Below, one piece after another: positions 1-11,658 of a DNA stretch of 64,000 nucleotides. Position numbers and translations under genes: made by a program. The stretch comes from Canna indica. Lineage: Eukaryota; Streptophyta; Magnoliopsida; Zingiberales; Cannaceae. Position 1 is the first letter of the stretch. Each line of letters opens with the position of its first letter. Location: contig CP136891.1 in NCBI GenBank assembly GCA_034359265.1, positions 77,678,501 through 77,742,500 of the forward strand, written 5' to 3'. Below the pieces are notes generated by a model that saw only the letters and a list, made by a program, of their open reading frames with translations, searched no databases and was not told where the DNA came from.

Positions 1-1801
1 AGGCATTAACAATTGAGACTTCAAGGTTTCTTGCATCTTGATCACAATACCACCCTCTTATCCTTGCTATATGACTTAAGTTAACATACTAGGATACTAT
101 GTTTCTACTTATGCACAAGTAGTGGAGCCTTGCAGCAGTAGTTTTGATCGAAAGCTTTAGTTGCCTTCTAATATATGATAATTTATGTTTCTGCTTTTGT
201 AGTTTAAGTTCTTTTGTTTTGACAGAAATATAAATAAGTTCTTTATGATGACTTAAGTTTTGACAGAAATATAAATAAGTTCTTTATGATATATGATGAC
301 TTAAGTTCTTTAGTGGAGCCGTGCTATATGATGATTTATGTTCAAATTTACAATGCTATCTAGAGTTCTAATCCATCCAATTCTTCCAAGATCATATTAT
401 ATGGCTGTTCCACACAGTTGATATTGAGGTATTATATATGTTGTTCCTTTTGTATAGTCTCATACATGTTCTTAGCCCCTATAGATTATTACCTTACTTT
501 GAATGTGGTATGTTGAATGCGAATGTTAGCCCTTGTTTTTTTTTATTAACTTTCTAGTTCAATATTTAGAAACAGACCACAAGTGAGACCAGTCATGATG
601 AAGAGGGAAAAGGTGTACCGGAAATGGTTGATGAAGATGAGGCAAAACTTTTAAGCTTTATTGTAAAACTTTTAGAAGTGGTAATCCATGTCGTCCTATG
701 CTTGGAATGTTTGGAATCAATCTTATTAGACTTAAATGGCTTGTTGTGCTAGGCTAGGCTTTGAACAATACATGATTTATGATCTGTTCCTAATTCATGA
801 GCTTTTGGAGGTAATCCACGAACTTTCTATTTATTTGCGGATCACTCCTTGGCTATGTTGTTTTTATTTATAAACCCTTTGTGAATCTACAGTAAGGTAT
901 TTGACATCTATACCTTTTGTAGATTTCAAGGATGATCCTTACATCTATGTTTACCAAAATTTGAGATATGTAGGTATTGAATTATGGCAGGTAATTTATT
1001 CCACCTCAATTGTATAGTTTCCTTATGTTGAATTTGAGTTTTGAGTTGTTTTCATGTATTTTTTAGGTCAAATTTAGGACTCTATTTGATAACATTATTG
1101 TCATGACCCTATTTCATTGTTGGCCCACTACTAAGTTTTCATGTAGTTATTTTTTATTACAAGGGAGCAAAGGGGCATATTGTGCTTTGGCTTCTATTCA
1201 CCATTCTCATCCATCTAGTGCAAATGCAAACTATTCTTTATCTTTATATCCACATATACTGTATTATGTAATGTATTATCTGATATCGTATTATCTTACA
1301 ACAAAGTGAGCCCATCTATGCAAAATGGGAAGTCTCTGGCAGCAAGCAATAACTACTACTAGGGTACAAAATGCTTGGAGAGATTTTTTTCTAAACATGT
1401 ATATTAGTTCAATGATATGTTAGCAAATAAATAAATATTGTTCTTTTTAAATTTGATTTAATTATCCAAAAAGTTTGTAATTTGTATCGGTGAAACAATA
1501 TATGTAATCTGTCTTGCTTAGTTATTATAACTCTCAATTTTAAAGTTGAGATTGGATGACTTGAGTAAAAACTTGGATAACTTTCATAATGGCAAACTTG
1601 GATGACTTAATGATGAATACTTATAATATTATGACAAAGTTAATAAAAAATAGTAAGATATCTATGTTATTTGGGTGTCTTAGAGCAGAGTAAATATATA
1701 TTTATGAATATATATTAAAATAATAAATATATTTAATATATATTAAAAATGTACATTTATATAAGTATGTGAATATATAAATATATATAATATATAGAAA
1801 T
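1..1801. other. AT-rich flank without recognised gene
   Basis: No coding region here could be assigned. A direct repeat of about 35 bases (GACAGAAATATAAATAAG core) lies at about 224-300. A short acidic reading frame at about 561-747 (residues like TSETSHDEEGKG) could be a terminal exon or chance. From 1690 to 1800 the sequence is almost pure A/T. Confidence 0.4.
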
Positions 1802-2130
1802 GGGCGCCCTTTAGGGGTGCCAATTTCTTGGTAACTGGCGCTCCCTTTTAGAGGTGGCAATGGGCCGGACCGTACATGATCCAACTCGGTTCCGGGTCAT
1901 GCTTGACCTGGCCCGAAGAATTTCGGGCTGGGCTAGGCACGACCATTTTGTGCCCCAGAGGTGGGCTGGGCTCGCCCCTTGGGCACATGGGTCGTGCTAG
2001 GCACAACCCACGGGTGTGTCGTGCTCAGTAGGACACTCGAGTCGAGGACAACACGCGTGTCGTGCTGGCCCAAGCACGACACGCGTGCTGTGCTAGTTGA
2101 CCCGGTCAAATGGTCTAGTGGCGTGCACCA

Positions 2131-2179
2131 AACCTAGGTCAGGCCTGAGCTAGAGTTTGGCTCAAGCCAGACCTGATTA

Positions 2180-2210
<31 letters not shown>

Positions 2211-2255
2211 CCAAGCTTGGGTCTGGCCCGAGCTAGAGTTTGGCTCAGGCCAGAC

Positions 2256-2319
<64 letters not shown>
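2131..2319. repeat. Duplicated GC-rich block, each copy followed by a TA microsatellite
   Basis: A block containing GAGCTAGAGTTTGGCTC and CCAGACCTGAT occurs at about 2131-2176 and again at about 2218-2260. The first copy runs into (TA)n at 2180-2205, the second into a pure AT run at 2260-2319. It lies in the 5' subterminal region of the hAT element, upstream of the transposase. Confidence 0.8.
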
Positions 2320-2323
<4 letters not shown>

Positions 2324-2558
2324 AAAATCTCCTATAAATATCCTATCATCTTCTTTATTTTTTCTATCTCAATTTTCATCTCTCAACTCTTTCTCTCAAC
2401 TCTCAACTCTCAATAATTAATCTAAGTTCATTTACAATTATTCTCAATAACTTTTTAAGTTCATCAAGGATTCAAGATTGCTGTCATTTTTTTTTAATCT
2501 CTTAAATTTGTTTCATTGATTAGTATAATATTTATACTTTTTATATTACTTTTTACTA

Positions 2559-4586
2559 ATGGCGAATAGATCTTTTAGGTTATTCTCCACAAGCTGGATC
2601 AAATATATTAGAAGAAATATCTCCTAGTACTCCTACCATTCAACAAAATCAAGACATAGAGATAAGTACATCTATTAATTTATGTTCATCAGGTAGAAAA
2701 AAATGTGTGGTATGAGAATATTTTGAGAAAATTATTGAAGCTGATGACACCATAACAAAAGCCCGATGCAAAAAATGTCAAATTTTTTTTTCGGCTTCAA
2801 CAACAAGAGGAACTGGTTATCTTTTACGTCATGCAAAGGATCATGACAATAAGGTTACACAAGCTCAACAAATTCTTAATTTATTTTCTTTCGGTTTAAC
2901 AACTTTTTCGTATGATCATGATTTTCAACGTCGAGAACTTGCAAAATTAAGTGTTCAAAGTGAATCTCCTTTTAGTTTTGTTGATCAACCAAGATTTTCT
3001 ACTTGGATTCAAAATACTTTACAACTAAAATATAAAAGAATTACTCGAAATACAATGAAAAGTGATGCTTTAAAATTATTTTTTATATATAGAGAAAATA
3101 TAATAAATAATTTTCAAAATAATAAATCAATTTTTTTTTTAACATCTGATGTTTGGTCTAGTCAACGTACTATTAATTTTTACATTTCTGTTACTGCACA
3201 TTGGATTGATGAAAATTTTATTTTGCAAAAAAGAATAATTAGTTTTAAAATTTTTGAATATCTACACACTTCTGTTGCCATTTTTTTTGCTATTAGATTT
3301 GTAACATCTTTCTATAATATAAATGATAAAAAAATTTCGATTAGTTTTGATAATGCTAATAATAATGATGCTGTTATTCCTCTCCTTATACAATTATTTA
3401 AGCCAGTATTAGAAGGTGAATTATTTTATGTTCGTTGTGTTTGTCATGTTATTAATTTATGTGTACAAGATGGTTTAAAACTAGTAAATATACATGTAGA
3501 AAAAATAAGAGATGTTATTGGATTTATGCGTTCTTCAAAAGCAAGAACACAAGAATTTAAAAAATTATGTCAATCTTTTAATAAACTATTTAAAAAAATA
3601 TAATGATGATGTTATTACTAGATGAAATTCAACATATCATATGCTTAGGTCTACTACAAAATACCAAAAGATCCTTACAATATTTTACAATGAAAATATA
3701 TCTGGTGATCCAATTAATGATAATGATTGGTTAGTTGCTGAACATATTATTCAAATTTTAGAACTTATTAATAAAGCTACTGAATAACTTTTCGGTGTTT
3801 ATTATCCTACATGTTATTTAACTCTTTCACATATAGTTAGTATTAGTGAAGTATTTTTCTTCACATAGACATCATCCTTTATTTGCACAAATTATTTCTT
3901 TAATGAAATTTAAATTTACAAAGCATTGGTCAGATATACCTACTTTATTTTGTTTAGCAATATGTTTAGACAATAGAATGAAAATTGATGGTTTAAATAT
4001 GTTGTTAGATGATTATTATAACAATATTAAATTAAATAATGTTGAAGAAAAAAAATCTAGAATTTCAAATTTATTGAATTTTATATTTGTATTTTATGCT
4101 TCAAAATTTGGTGATACAATTATAAATAAGACAATATTTTATTCTTCTAGATTAAGAGATGATAATGGAAATAGTATTAATTCTCAACTTGGTCGTAGGA
4201 TAAAAAAAACTAAATCTACTAATTTAAATGAATTAGTTTTTTTTTCTAGATCATAATCATTATGAAGAAATAGATGATAATGAGATTTTAGCATGGTAAA
4301 AAAAATAAGAAAATGTGTATCTTATTATTTCCATCATGACACGTGATATACTAACTGTTTCTGTGTCTATAGTAGCTTCCGATTCTTGTTTTAGTGCAGG
4401 AACAAAATTTTCGACGAAAGAAGGAGCCGAATGAGTGCAGAAACGGTTAAAATGCATATTTGCTTAAAAGACTGGTTGGATGCTGAAGATAGATTACAAG
4501 ATAAGGGAGGACACGACACTTCATCATCGGGAGAGGAGGAAGCTCAAACAAGCAAAGTTGGTGCTGCTGGTACAAATACAAGTTAA
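2559..4586 (+). pseudogene. hAT transposase, broken (BED finger, RNase H-like, dimerisation domain)
   Basis: The likely start ATG is at 2559. Domain order matches plant hAT transposases: BED zinc finger at about 2700-2850 (ARCKKCQ then GYLLRHAKDH), the RNase H-like catalytic region at about 3000-3600 (TSDVWSSQ; CVCHVINL), the hAT-like RNase H-fold linker at 3846-4256, and the C-terminal dimerisation domain at about 4290-4480 (residues such as ASDSCFSAG and KDWL-like TGWML). Lesions include a one-base shift near 2573, TGA for the conserved Trp of the BED finger near 2713, stops near 3601, 3622 and 3785, a shift near 3845, and stops near 4254. The codons are very AT-rich. Stop at 4584-4586. The gene cannot yield a full protein. 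Confidence 0.88.
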
Positions 4587-5095
4587 ATCATTAGGACTAC
4601 GGGTGATTAAAAATATAAAAAAAACTACGTAGACCTGACCCTTCTATAGTTTAATCATTGGGGAGTACAAGTTTAACTATAGAAGGTACGTAGACAACAT
4701 TTTAAGGTGCGGTCTATTATAATATTAAAAAATTATTTTATCATTTCATAAATATTTTTGTATTAAAGATAAATAAAAATTTAATTATAATTTGATTTTT
4801 TTAATTTTTTTATATTAATTTGTACTATTTTACATATAAAAAATGTGTTAAAAAATAGATAATAAAGTTTAGTACAATCGTTAAGCTATCTCAAATAAAA
4901 CTACAAGTCTAAGGTTCAAAACTCACCCCTAGCCTTTAAATTTTAAAATTAAATTTTAAACCTTTAAAAATTCGGGCCGGCCTACCCCCAAAACGATCCC
5001 CGGCCCGAGCATGGCCCATTGCCACCTCTACTCCCTTTAGGGAGCACCAGCCAGAAATTACCGGCCCTATTTAAAGGGCGTCATTTTTTTCTATT

Positions 5096-5415
5096 CATTC
5101 ACACCTATATTTTTACCTTGCATCTGTCGTTAGTAGAAGCGTATAAATTCCATTTTAGGCTAAAAAATAACGCCCGAATTATCATGTAATAGGCGCCAGT
5201 TTTTGTTACATTTACTGTAGTGCAACCAAACTTTGGAGAATACAAGCTCAACAAAAACATATATAGCTACAATGGATAGAAAAAATTATATACCTAAAGT
5301 ATATGCATGATTACATGTATGCGACATATTCTTAAGCCCAAAGTACATAGTGTATATTTAATTTAGAAGTTCCAAATTTGGTTTAGATGAAACATTATTG
5401 CTTATGAATATAAGC
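5096..5415. other. 3' flank of WAK1
   Basis: This holds the tail of the palindromic repeat (GCGCCAG near 5203; ACTGTAGTG near 5214) and the presumed 3' untranslated region of the minus-strand WAK1 gene. No further coding sequence seen. Confidence 0.5.
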
Positions 5416-6650
5416 TCACCTTGGATAATACTGTGACAACATGATTTCATTCTCCATGCTATAAATCCTAGATGTTCCTTGATATGCTTGATCAATGGGT
5501 CCAGAGGAAGCATATGATGAAGCACTTAGCAAATACTCACTTTCCTCTTCATTAGTTTCTGCAGTGTAAAAGCCTTTGTTCTTTTTTGCTCTAGCCCTTC
5601 CCAAGCTTTGCAACTTATACTCAACTTCTTTCATTGTGGGTCTTTCAACTCCTTTCAACCTTATGCACATTTCAATTAGTTGAATAATTTCAGCAAGTTC
5701 TTTCTCACTTCCTTCTTTCATAACACGATCTTCCACAAGATCAAAAAATTGATTCTCTCTCCTTGCTTGAAGAAAATGCATTGCTAGATTTAGACCTTTT
5801 TCATCTCCGCTTGAGTAAATAGGCTTCTTTCCGGTTATGAGTTCTAGAATAATAACTCCAAAACTATAAACATCACTCTTCTCTGTTAGTTGACTAGTTT
5901 GATAATACTCAGGATCTAGGTACCCAAATGTACCTTGTATCGCTGTAACTATATGAGTTTTGTCAAGAGGAATACATCTTGAAGCTCCAAAATCTGATAC
6001 TTTTGCAGTGAAATTATCATCTAATAGGATATTCGATGATTTAACGTCCCTATGCAAAATGGATATTGAAGCAGCCGAATGTAGATAAGCAAGTGCTCCT
6101 GCAGCTTCGGTAGCAATCCTTAGGCGATCATCCCAAGATAGTATAGACTCGGTACCATTTGAATTGTGAAGATGTTCTGAAAGGGCCCCATTTGAAATAA
6201 ATTCATAGATTAACAATGGCACTTCAGTTTCCAAACAACATCCAAAAAGTTTTACCACATGCCTGTGATTGATTTGAGAAAGAATTGCAACCTCATTTAT
6301 AAATTGGTCTATCTCCATCTTCTTAACATTTTTGGATCTTTTAATAGCAACGATACGTTGATCAGATAAAATTCCTTTGTAAACAGTGCCATGCCCTCCA
6401 CGTCCAAGTATTCGAGTTTCATCAAAATTATTTGTTGCCTTTTCTATCTCTTCAAGGGAAAATATTTGTGTCCTCTCAGCAACATTTTCACTTGAAGAGA
6501 TAAGCTGTTGTAGTAATAAACCATGATTTTGACGAAAATACTTTTTTCTTACTTTCTTTTGGTTTGTTTTCTTCCATTTTCTAATTAGGATGACTAACAT
6601 TATACTTAATAATAATAGGCTCATTCCCGTGCTTGCACCGATGACAACAC
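5416..6650 (-). CDS. WAK1 exon: transmembrane segment and kinase
   Basis: The acceptor is TTATGCAG before the first coding base at 6650; the stop TGA is at 5418-5416. Numbering on the 788-residue product: a hydrophobic span at about 380-401 (VVIGASTG through SIMLVILI) followed by a basic stop-transfer RKWKK; glycine loop GRGGHG at 460-465; VAIK lysine at 481; helix-C Glu at about 497; HRDVKSSN with the HRD at 577-579; DFG at 597-599; activation and P+1 segment [18 protein letters not shown] in subdomain IX. HRD makes it an RD kinase and all catalytic residues are present, so an active kinase is expected. The C-terminal tail ends in QYYPR, as does the related QYYAR of WAK2. Confidence 0.95.
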
Positions 6651-8935
6651 CTGCATAATATCATAATTAAGTTCACGATATCTTATTATAGGTTGTACTA
6701 GTTTTGCAAACAGTAGAAATATGTGCATATATGTTGAGAGGACGAGATCGACTTCCTATTAGTTAATTATAAACTAGATATAAACTAGATATAGTTTCCA
6801 CTTTAATTATAATTTATAATTAACAAATGAGGACTTACCTAACAGAAGAGTTTTGTGCTTGTCAGGGATGCACGCTCCAAGTTTAGGATCACCAAATGAT
6901 CCCAGTGGACATATGCAACTGAAATTTCCGTCCATATTAGTGCAAATGCCGTTGCAGGTATATTTCTTAGGCAAACTGCACTCATTGATATCTAAACAAC
7001 CATTAAAAAGTTAGCAATTATATATCTCTCTCTTGGTTTAATTAAATAAAGCATTTAGACCATGCATGCTAATTAATTAATCACATGACTGATCAGATTA
7101 ATAATGTTCATCATCATATATATATATATCAAAGAGTGTTAAAAATGTTGTCGTACCCTGACATCCTTTATATATGAGGTAAGGGTTTCCGTCGTATCCT
7201 TCATTGCATTGGCAACGATACCCCAAATAACTAAAGCCGGCGGTGCTATTAATTGTAACATTGATGCATCTGCTGTGCGGGGACACACATGCGAAGGTAG
7301 TTTTATTCTTACTAGCCTCCTCGCAGTGCTGATCGGCGATCACCCAATTAACCGTGAAGTGCTCTTGACCGAAGATGAAAGGTGTATATTGAGATCTATA
7401 GTAATCACCATATACGTCTTTGAGTTCTAACTGTCCTTGCTCCAACGATATGTTGGTCACAATGTATTCGTCGAGGAAAAGGAGAGTGGGAGGATTGGTT
7501 GTCTCGTTGCATAGTAAAGCGAATGATTCGTCTCTGTAGCAATTCTCGTTCAGCCCGAAGGGATATGGTATATCAACAGTCCCACATTTTGCTCCACAGT
7601 CCTTTGTTGGAATAGGTTTATAAGTTGTATCTGTTGAGACAATCGACATGATCATTAATGTAGGTAGAAAAGTACCATATATAAACAAATATAACCACAA
7701 ATCAAATATGATAGAAACATATAATTACAAGAAATTCACTTAATATATTTAGTGAAACAAATTAAAATTTACTAAAATTTGAAATAAGGAATTTAAAATT
7801 CACTTATATATAACCATCAAACAGTTGCGTTGCATATTTAACTTTATTGCCGCTTTTTATATTTATCAATTGCCCAGATCTGATCGTTTATCATCATTTT
7901 AATCTGGTTAATTATGTGTATTCCAACACACAAAAGAGAGAGAGAAGGAACATCACCTTGGCAACCATTAGGTTGGTAGGGATTACCGTGATAACCTCCA
8001 AGACATCCGCAAATGTATCCAATAGTATCATTCAAGTATCTCCACTCATATGGAAGAGCATCGTAGCAATCACTATTTTGGCTCATGCAAGCATAAGTCT
8101 TGTTATTCTTCTTGGCTTCTTTACATGTACGATAGTCTTTCATGTACCATGCTAGGGAAGCTGCCAATCTTGTTTTGTCCCCCCGCAATATTGCTTGGTA
8201 TTCCTTGTTACTGACATTGTGCGTGTCATACATCACTACCTTAATGCTGGAGGTGTGAATCAAATGAAGGTCAGGCCGGTCGAGTCGAGTTAACTGAATT
8301 CCCAGCGAAGTCAAATTATTATTCTTCCAATTATCTGTATAAAGTGAACAATATCCACCGCCTGAACTCCATCCATTTTCACTTGAAACATTATTGGCAG
8401 AGCACATGGTAGAGCAAACATCCACAGTGATATTGGTCAGAGCATCCACAAGAGTAGCAGTAGCACTACAACCGGTGACATAAAAAATATTACTAGAGGT
8501 AATAAATGAATCGAAGCCCTGCTCCGGAGAATATGTTTCTAAGTTAAAATTGAAAGGCCAATCCTTGATATCAATGTAGGAGGTGCTTTGGTGCTCTTGG
8601 TCCACGTCCATGGTTACAATTGGTGGTTCAATGAGCACGACTCCTCGTTCCATATCAATTTTCTTCACCTCAATGTTGCTGTCACTCAAGAATAGCCTTG
8701 CATGAGTAGTATTAGTGGTATGGTTATTTGTGCAAGAAAGGTTAAAGCCAGCCGAACGGAAGCAGCCATTGCCAATGCCAAAAGGATACTCAATGCTAAT
8801 GTTGCCGCAACTTCTCGAGCAGTTGGAAGGGGGGATGGAAACAATGTTTGTTGCCCATGTGGTTTCTTGAGCACATGCCAAACCCACTAATCTCCATATA
8901 AGCATTGACCTGAGTAACATCTCTAGCAACCCCAT
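5416..8935 (-). CDS. Wall-associated receptor kinase WAK1 (gene span)
   Basis: This is a plasma-membrane receptor kinase of the WAK/WAKL family, whose ectodomains bind pectin or oligogalacturonides in the wall and signal through a cytoplasmic Ser/Thr kinase. On the minus strand the exons are 8935-7957 (ectodomain 1a), 7630-7157 (ectodomain 1b), 6991-6839 (EGF) and 6650-5416 (membrane span plus kinase). All junctions are GT-AG and phase 1, so three splice products stay in frame: 1a-EGF-kinase (788 aa, a normal WAK length), 1a-1b-EGF-kinase (946 aa), and 1b from its own ATG at 7700 (643 aa). I see no stop or frameshift in any exon. Which product is made cannot be read from sequence; 788 aa is the best guess for a classical WAK. 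It could also be two genes of which the upstream one has lost its kinase. Confidence 0.85.
6839..6991 (-). CDS. WAK1 exon: calcium-binding EGF domain
   Basis: This 153-base phase 1-1 exon encodes [24 protein letters not shown], an EGF-CA module with the DxNEC calcium ligand motif, six cysteines in EGF spacing, and the Asp/Asn hydroxylation-type segment. It is followed by a short stalk ([11 protein letters not shown]) leading to the membrane span in the next exon. The acceptor is TTGTTTAG and the donor GTAAGTCC. It corresponds to the standard second exon of WAK genes. Confidence 0.92.
   Translation of the reverse strand: MSMSAVCLRNIPATAFALIWTEISVAYVHWDHLVILNLERASLTSTKLFC
7157..7700 (-). CDS. 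WAK1 alternative ectodomain exon 1b (short GUB_WAK domain)
   Basis: The exon encodes a galacturonan-binding (GUB_WAK) start ([15 protein letters not shown] with the conserved PFG) and the C-terminal EGF-like part ([15 protein letters not shown]), but lacks roughly the central hundred residues present in exon 1a. It can be read two ways. As a first exon, ATG at 7700 gives a hydrophobic signal-like leader ([11 protein letters not shown]). As an internal exon, the acceptor GTCTCAACAG precedes base 7630 and gives a 474-base phase 1-1 exon. The donor after 7157 is GTACGA. Several N-glycosylation sequons (NET, NIS, NKT, NVT, NST) fit an extracellular domain. Confidence 0.78.
7957..8935 (-). CDS. 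WAK1 exon 1a: signal peptide and full GUB_WAK ectodomain
   Basis: The start ATG at 8935 opens a signal peptide ([17 protein letters not shown]) with likely cleavage before QETTWA. The GUB_WAK domain follows at about residues 37-110 ([17 protein letters not shown]), then a cysteine-rich central segment ([19 protein letters not shown]) and the C-terminal EGF-like segment ([13 protein letters not shown] to [15 protein letters not shown]). It has many NxS/T sequons. The donor GTGATG after 7957 leaves phase 1, compatible both with exon 1b and directly with the EGF exon. The length is usual for a WAK first exon. Confidence 0.9.
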
Positions 8936-10126
8936 TATATATCCCGCTTCTCTTGGTGTCCTGAAAATACTATATAATTAAGCAATCATAAACCTATCAA
9001 AAACAATATATGTAGACAAATATACCATTTAAGCAACTAGTGCAATGAGAAAATGCTAAGAATTCAAGATGTGTGCTACTAAAAGTAGAAATTCAACTTT
9101 CAAAAATCAAATATTACATTTATATATAGATTGACTGATCGATCTGATCCAGCTTTGTGAGGAAATAATTTGATTTTCTTTTTAGTTCAGGAACAAATTG
9201 AATAATCGACGCATGAACTATCAAATAAGTAATTATTAATGAACTTTAATTATTATTATATGGGTATAAATAATTATCTGACATTTGTTTCGAGTATTTT
9301 GTATTCATTTATCATTTTATAAGTATTGAAACGATACAACTTAATTAAAAGAATTAAAGGAAACAAATGAATTAAAGAGACAAGAGAAAATAAAATAACT
9401 AGATTTTACAAAACTAAAATAAGGAGTTGTTTTATTGTAAGAAATAGATCAAAAATGAAATAGTATTAATTTTTGACAAATTCCAACATGTTTGATTACA
9501 TAAACACCACATCCGAGTGAGCAACAATAAATGAGTTCGAAATGCATCCGAAACAGTGCATGCTCCACCCATAATATATTATTTCGATTATGAACATTCA
9601 ATATATTTAACAAGGATATTTTGATCATTTTTCTCTTTATTCTTTGTCTACTCTTGATGCTAATCAAATAAGGAAATAACTATTATTGGTATATTCCTAT
9701 GTAGCCACACAAGGAAATATTATACCTTGTTAATTGCATTCTTTATCTATTTATATTCCTTATTTCTTATTATTCCTTATGATTTGATTCAATCTAACCA
9801 AATTCCCAATAACCACTAACACTTGTCCTCACCACATAGAGTAGGAGGGTGGTATCAACAAATTCCAATAACTTAAGTAATTGTTCACAAATCCTATCAT
9901 GCATAATAGAAAGAAATTAATTATAAATGAGATTGAATTAGCAATTAGTAAAGTAAAATGTTGTTGTTCCATTGACAATTAATATGAGTTTGTATCAGTC
10001 CCACGTACAAGATTGTTTTGTAACTAATTTAGCTATAGGGCTAGGTTCCACCGATATCTTATTTCAATTGGGCATAGACCATGGCTTTCTAACTACCAAT
10101 TGATGATTTGGTAAAGAAATAAAAAT
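8936..10126. other. Upstream region of WAK1
   Basis: This AT-rich stretch should contain the WAK1 promoter. Just upstream of the ATG a TATTTTCAG acceptor-like site near 8960 hints at an intron in the 5' untranslated region. CCTTATT-type repeats lie at 9710-9790. No gene is visible. Confidence 0.4.
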
Positions 10127-10150
10127 TAGGTGTAGCCGAGGCTACACCTA
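10127..10150. repeat. Perfect 11-bp palindrome
   Basis: TAGGTGTAGCC and GGCTACACCTA flank a 2-base GA loop. It lies just before the first recognisable gypsy sequence and may mark its junction or be a MITE scrap. Confidence 0.8.
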
Positions 10151-10269
10151 AAATAAGTGCCACCTTGCATGGCTAATCAAGCGGCACATGGCTTTGCACA
10201 CATCTCAAAGCCAAGATGTTAGCATCAAGTCCTCAGACAAGTCCTCGGACAACTGAGCATCTAGCTGGC

Positions 10270-11200
10270 CGACACCTCAACCGAGGTCCAAATAATCAAA
10301 CAATGTGTAGACCGAAGAACCCCATACATAAACTACCTCAAACGAGACAAAATTCTGGAGCACACCTCCAACCCAGGTAAACTTAAAAGAATGACAAGCT
10401 ATTATTATATGCTCCTTAACAATCAACTCTACAAAAGGGGATACTCTCAATTGCTCCTCAAGTGCGTCGCCTAACCCAGATAAACACCATAATGGCAGAA
10501 GTCCACGACGACATCTGCGGTAGTCACATTGGAGAAAGGTCCCTGGCCGCCAAAATCCTCCGGGCCAGTTACTTCTGGCCAAACATGAAAGTAGAATGCA
10601 GTCTCTACGTAAAAAAATGTGACAAATGTCAAAGATTCTCCGAGGTCTCACATCTCGAGCCGGTTCACAGCTCGGACACTAGTTGGTCGTTTCACAAGTG
10701 AGGCATCGACCTCCTCGGCCCATTTCCCCCAACACCAGGGCAAATCAAGTTTCTAGTCGTAGCGATCGACTACTTTACCAAATGGATAGAGGATGAACAC
10801 CTATCCTCAATTGTGACTAATAAAGTCCAGAAATTTGTTTGGAAAAATATTATTTGCAGGTATAGAATACCATACGAGCTCGTCAACGATAATGGGACAC
10901 AGTTCACGGATTGGCGGTTTCGAGAGTTCTGCTCAGACCTCGGCATTTGACAACTCTTTTCATTTGTAGAACACCCATAGACAAATAGCCTGGCTGAAGT
11001 AGCCAACAAGATCATTCTGACAGGACTGAAAAAGAAACTTGATCGGGTCAAGGGTGGGTCGATGAATTACCCGAAGTACTCTGGAGTTACAATACAACTA
11101 CCCAATCATCCACTTCGGATATCCCGTACCGGCTTCACGATTGTGGAACGCGACATCTCTACGGGCCTACTACAGCTAAGCTTTCACCCTTAAACTATAA
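10270..11200 (+). pseudogene. Gypsy integrase, broken
   Basis: Recognisable pieces in order: linker (YINYLKRDKILEHT; NNQLYKRGYSQ), H2C2 zinc-binding finger (HDDICGSHIG..YFWPNM..CDKCQRFS at about 10500-10640), and the core catalytic domain with VVAIDYFTKWIE (first Asp), VNDNGTQF (second Asp) and SLAEVANKIIL (Glu). A frameshift near 10465, a stop near 10701, and stops near 10951 and 10980 inactivate it. Confidence 0.85.
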
Positions 11201-11658
11201 CGTGGATGGTGTACTCTTTTCCCTGATGCATGACGGTTTTTTCCCACTGGGTTTTCCCCATGAAAGGTTTTAACGAGACTCCACCATGTATAGGCCGAGC
11301 TTAACCCTCGACGGGATGTAATGCATCAGTATGAAATTAAAAAATGAAAATACTCCTTTTATTATGCACATTTCCCTTGTGTCTGAAATTACTTACAATC
11401 ATTGCATAATGCGCAAGAGGAACTCACACGGTCTCACAATAGCCCTTGACCCACGTGACACACCATCCTCCTCGGCCCAACGCCACTATTCTCGACATTA
11501 CAAGCCTCCACAGTGAACGGGACTCGATTTTCACCAACCAAACTCGCCAGCCACAACGCCACATTCGAATTCCAACAATGATGAGAACTTGGTTTTCACC
11601 AGTCTAGCTCGCCGGCTTCAGTGCCTATTATGAGCTCCTACGCCCCCAACGACCCCGA

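Larger units (their letters stand above)
1849..5030 (+). mobile_element. hAT transposon, 3182 bp, with 8-bp target duplication
   Basis: Terminal inverted repeats TAGAGGTGGCAATGGGCC (left) and GGCCCATTGCCACCTCTA (right) bound the element, and CTCCCTTT is duplicated at 1841-1848 and 5031-5038. An 8-bp duplication and this type of terminus are diagnostic of the hAT superfamily. GGGC/GCCC-rich subterminal blocks (1860-2160 and 4970-5015) fit transposase-binding repeats. The interior carries a BED-finger transposase with several stops and shifts, so the copy is probably no longer autonomous although its ends look mobilisable in trans. Confidence 0.93.
1802..5095. repeat. Decayed palindromic repeat split by the hAT element
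   Basis: The sequence left of the hAT element (1802-1848, with GGGCGCCCTTTA and GGCGCTCCCTTT) and the sequence right of it (5031-5095, with AGGGAGCACC and AAAGGGCGTC) are imperfect reverse complements of each other. Joined at the target site they form GCGCTCCCTTTAGGGAGCAC, a near-perfect dyad. More GCGCC-type blocks continue to about 5215. It looks like the remains of a palindromic MITE; its own ends were not found. Confidence 0.55.

Noticed and set aside
2217..2420. Open frame with a long Tyr-Ile repeat
   Set aside because: Translation of a TA microsatellite.
7847..8155. Plus-strand open frame over WAK1 exon 1a
   Set aside because: Antisense shadow of a well-supported exon with signal peptide and GUB_WAK domain.
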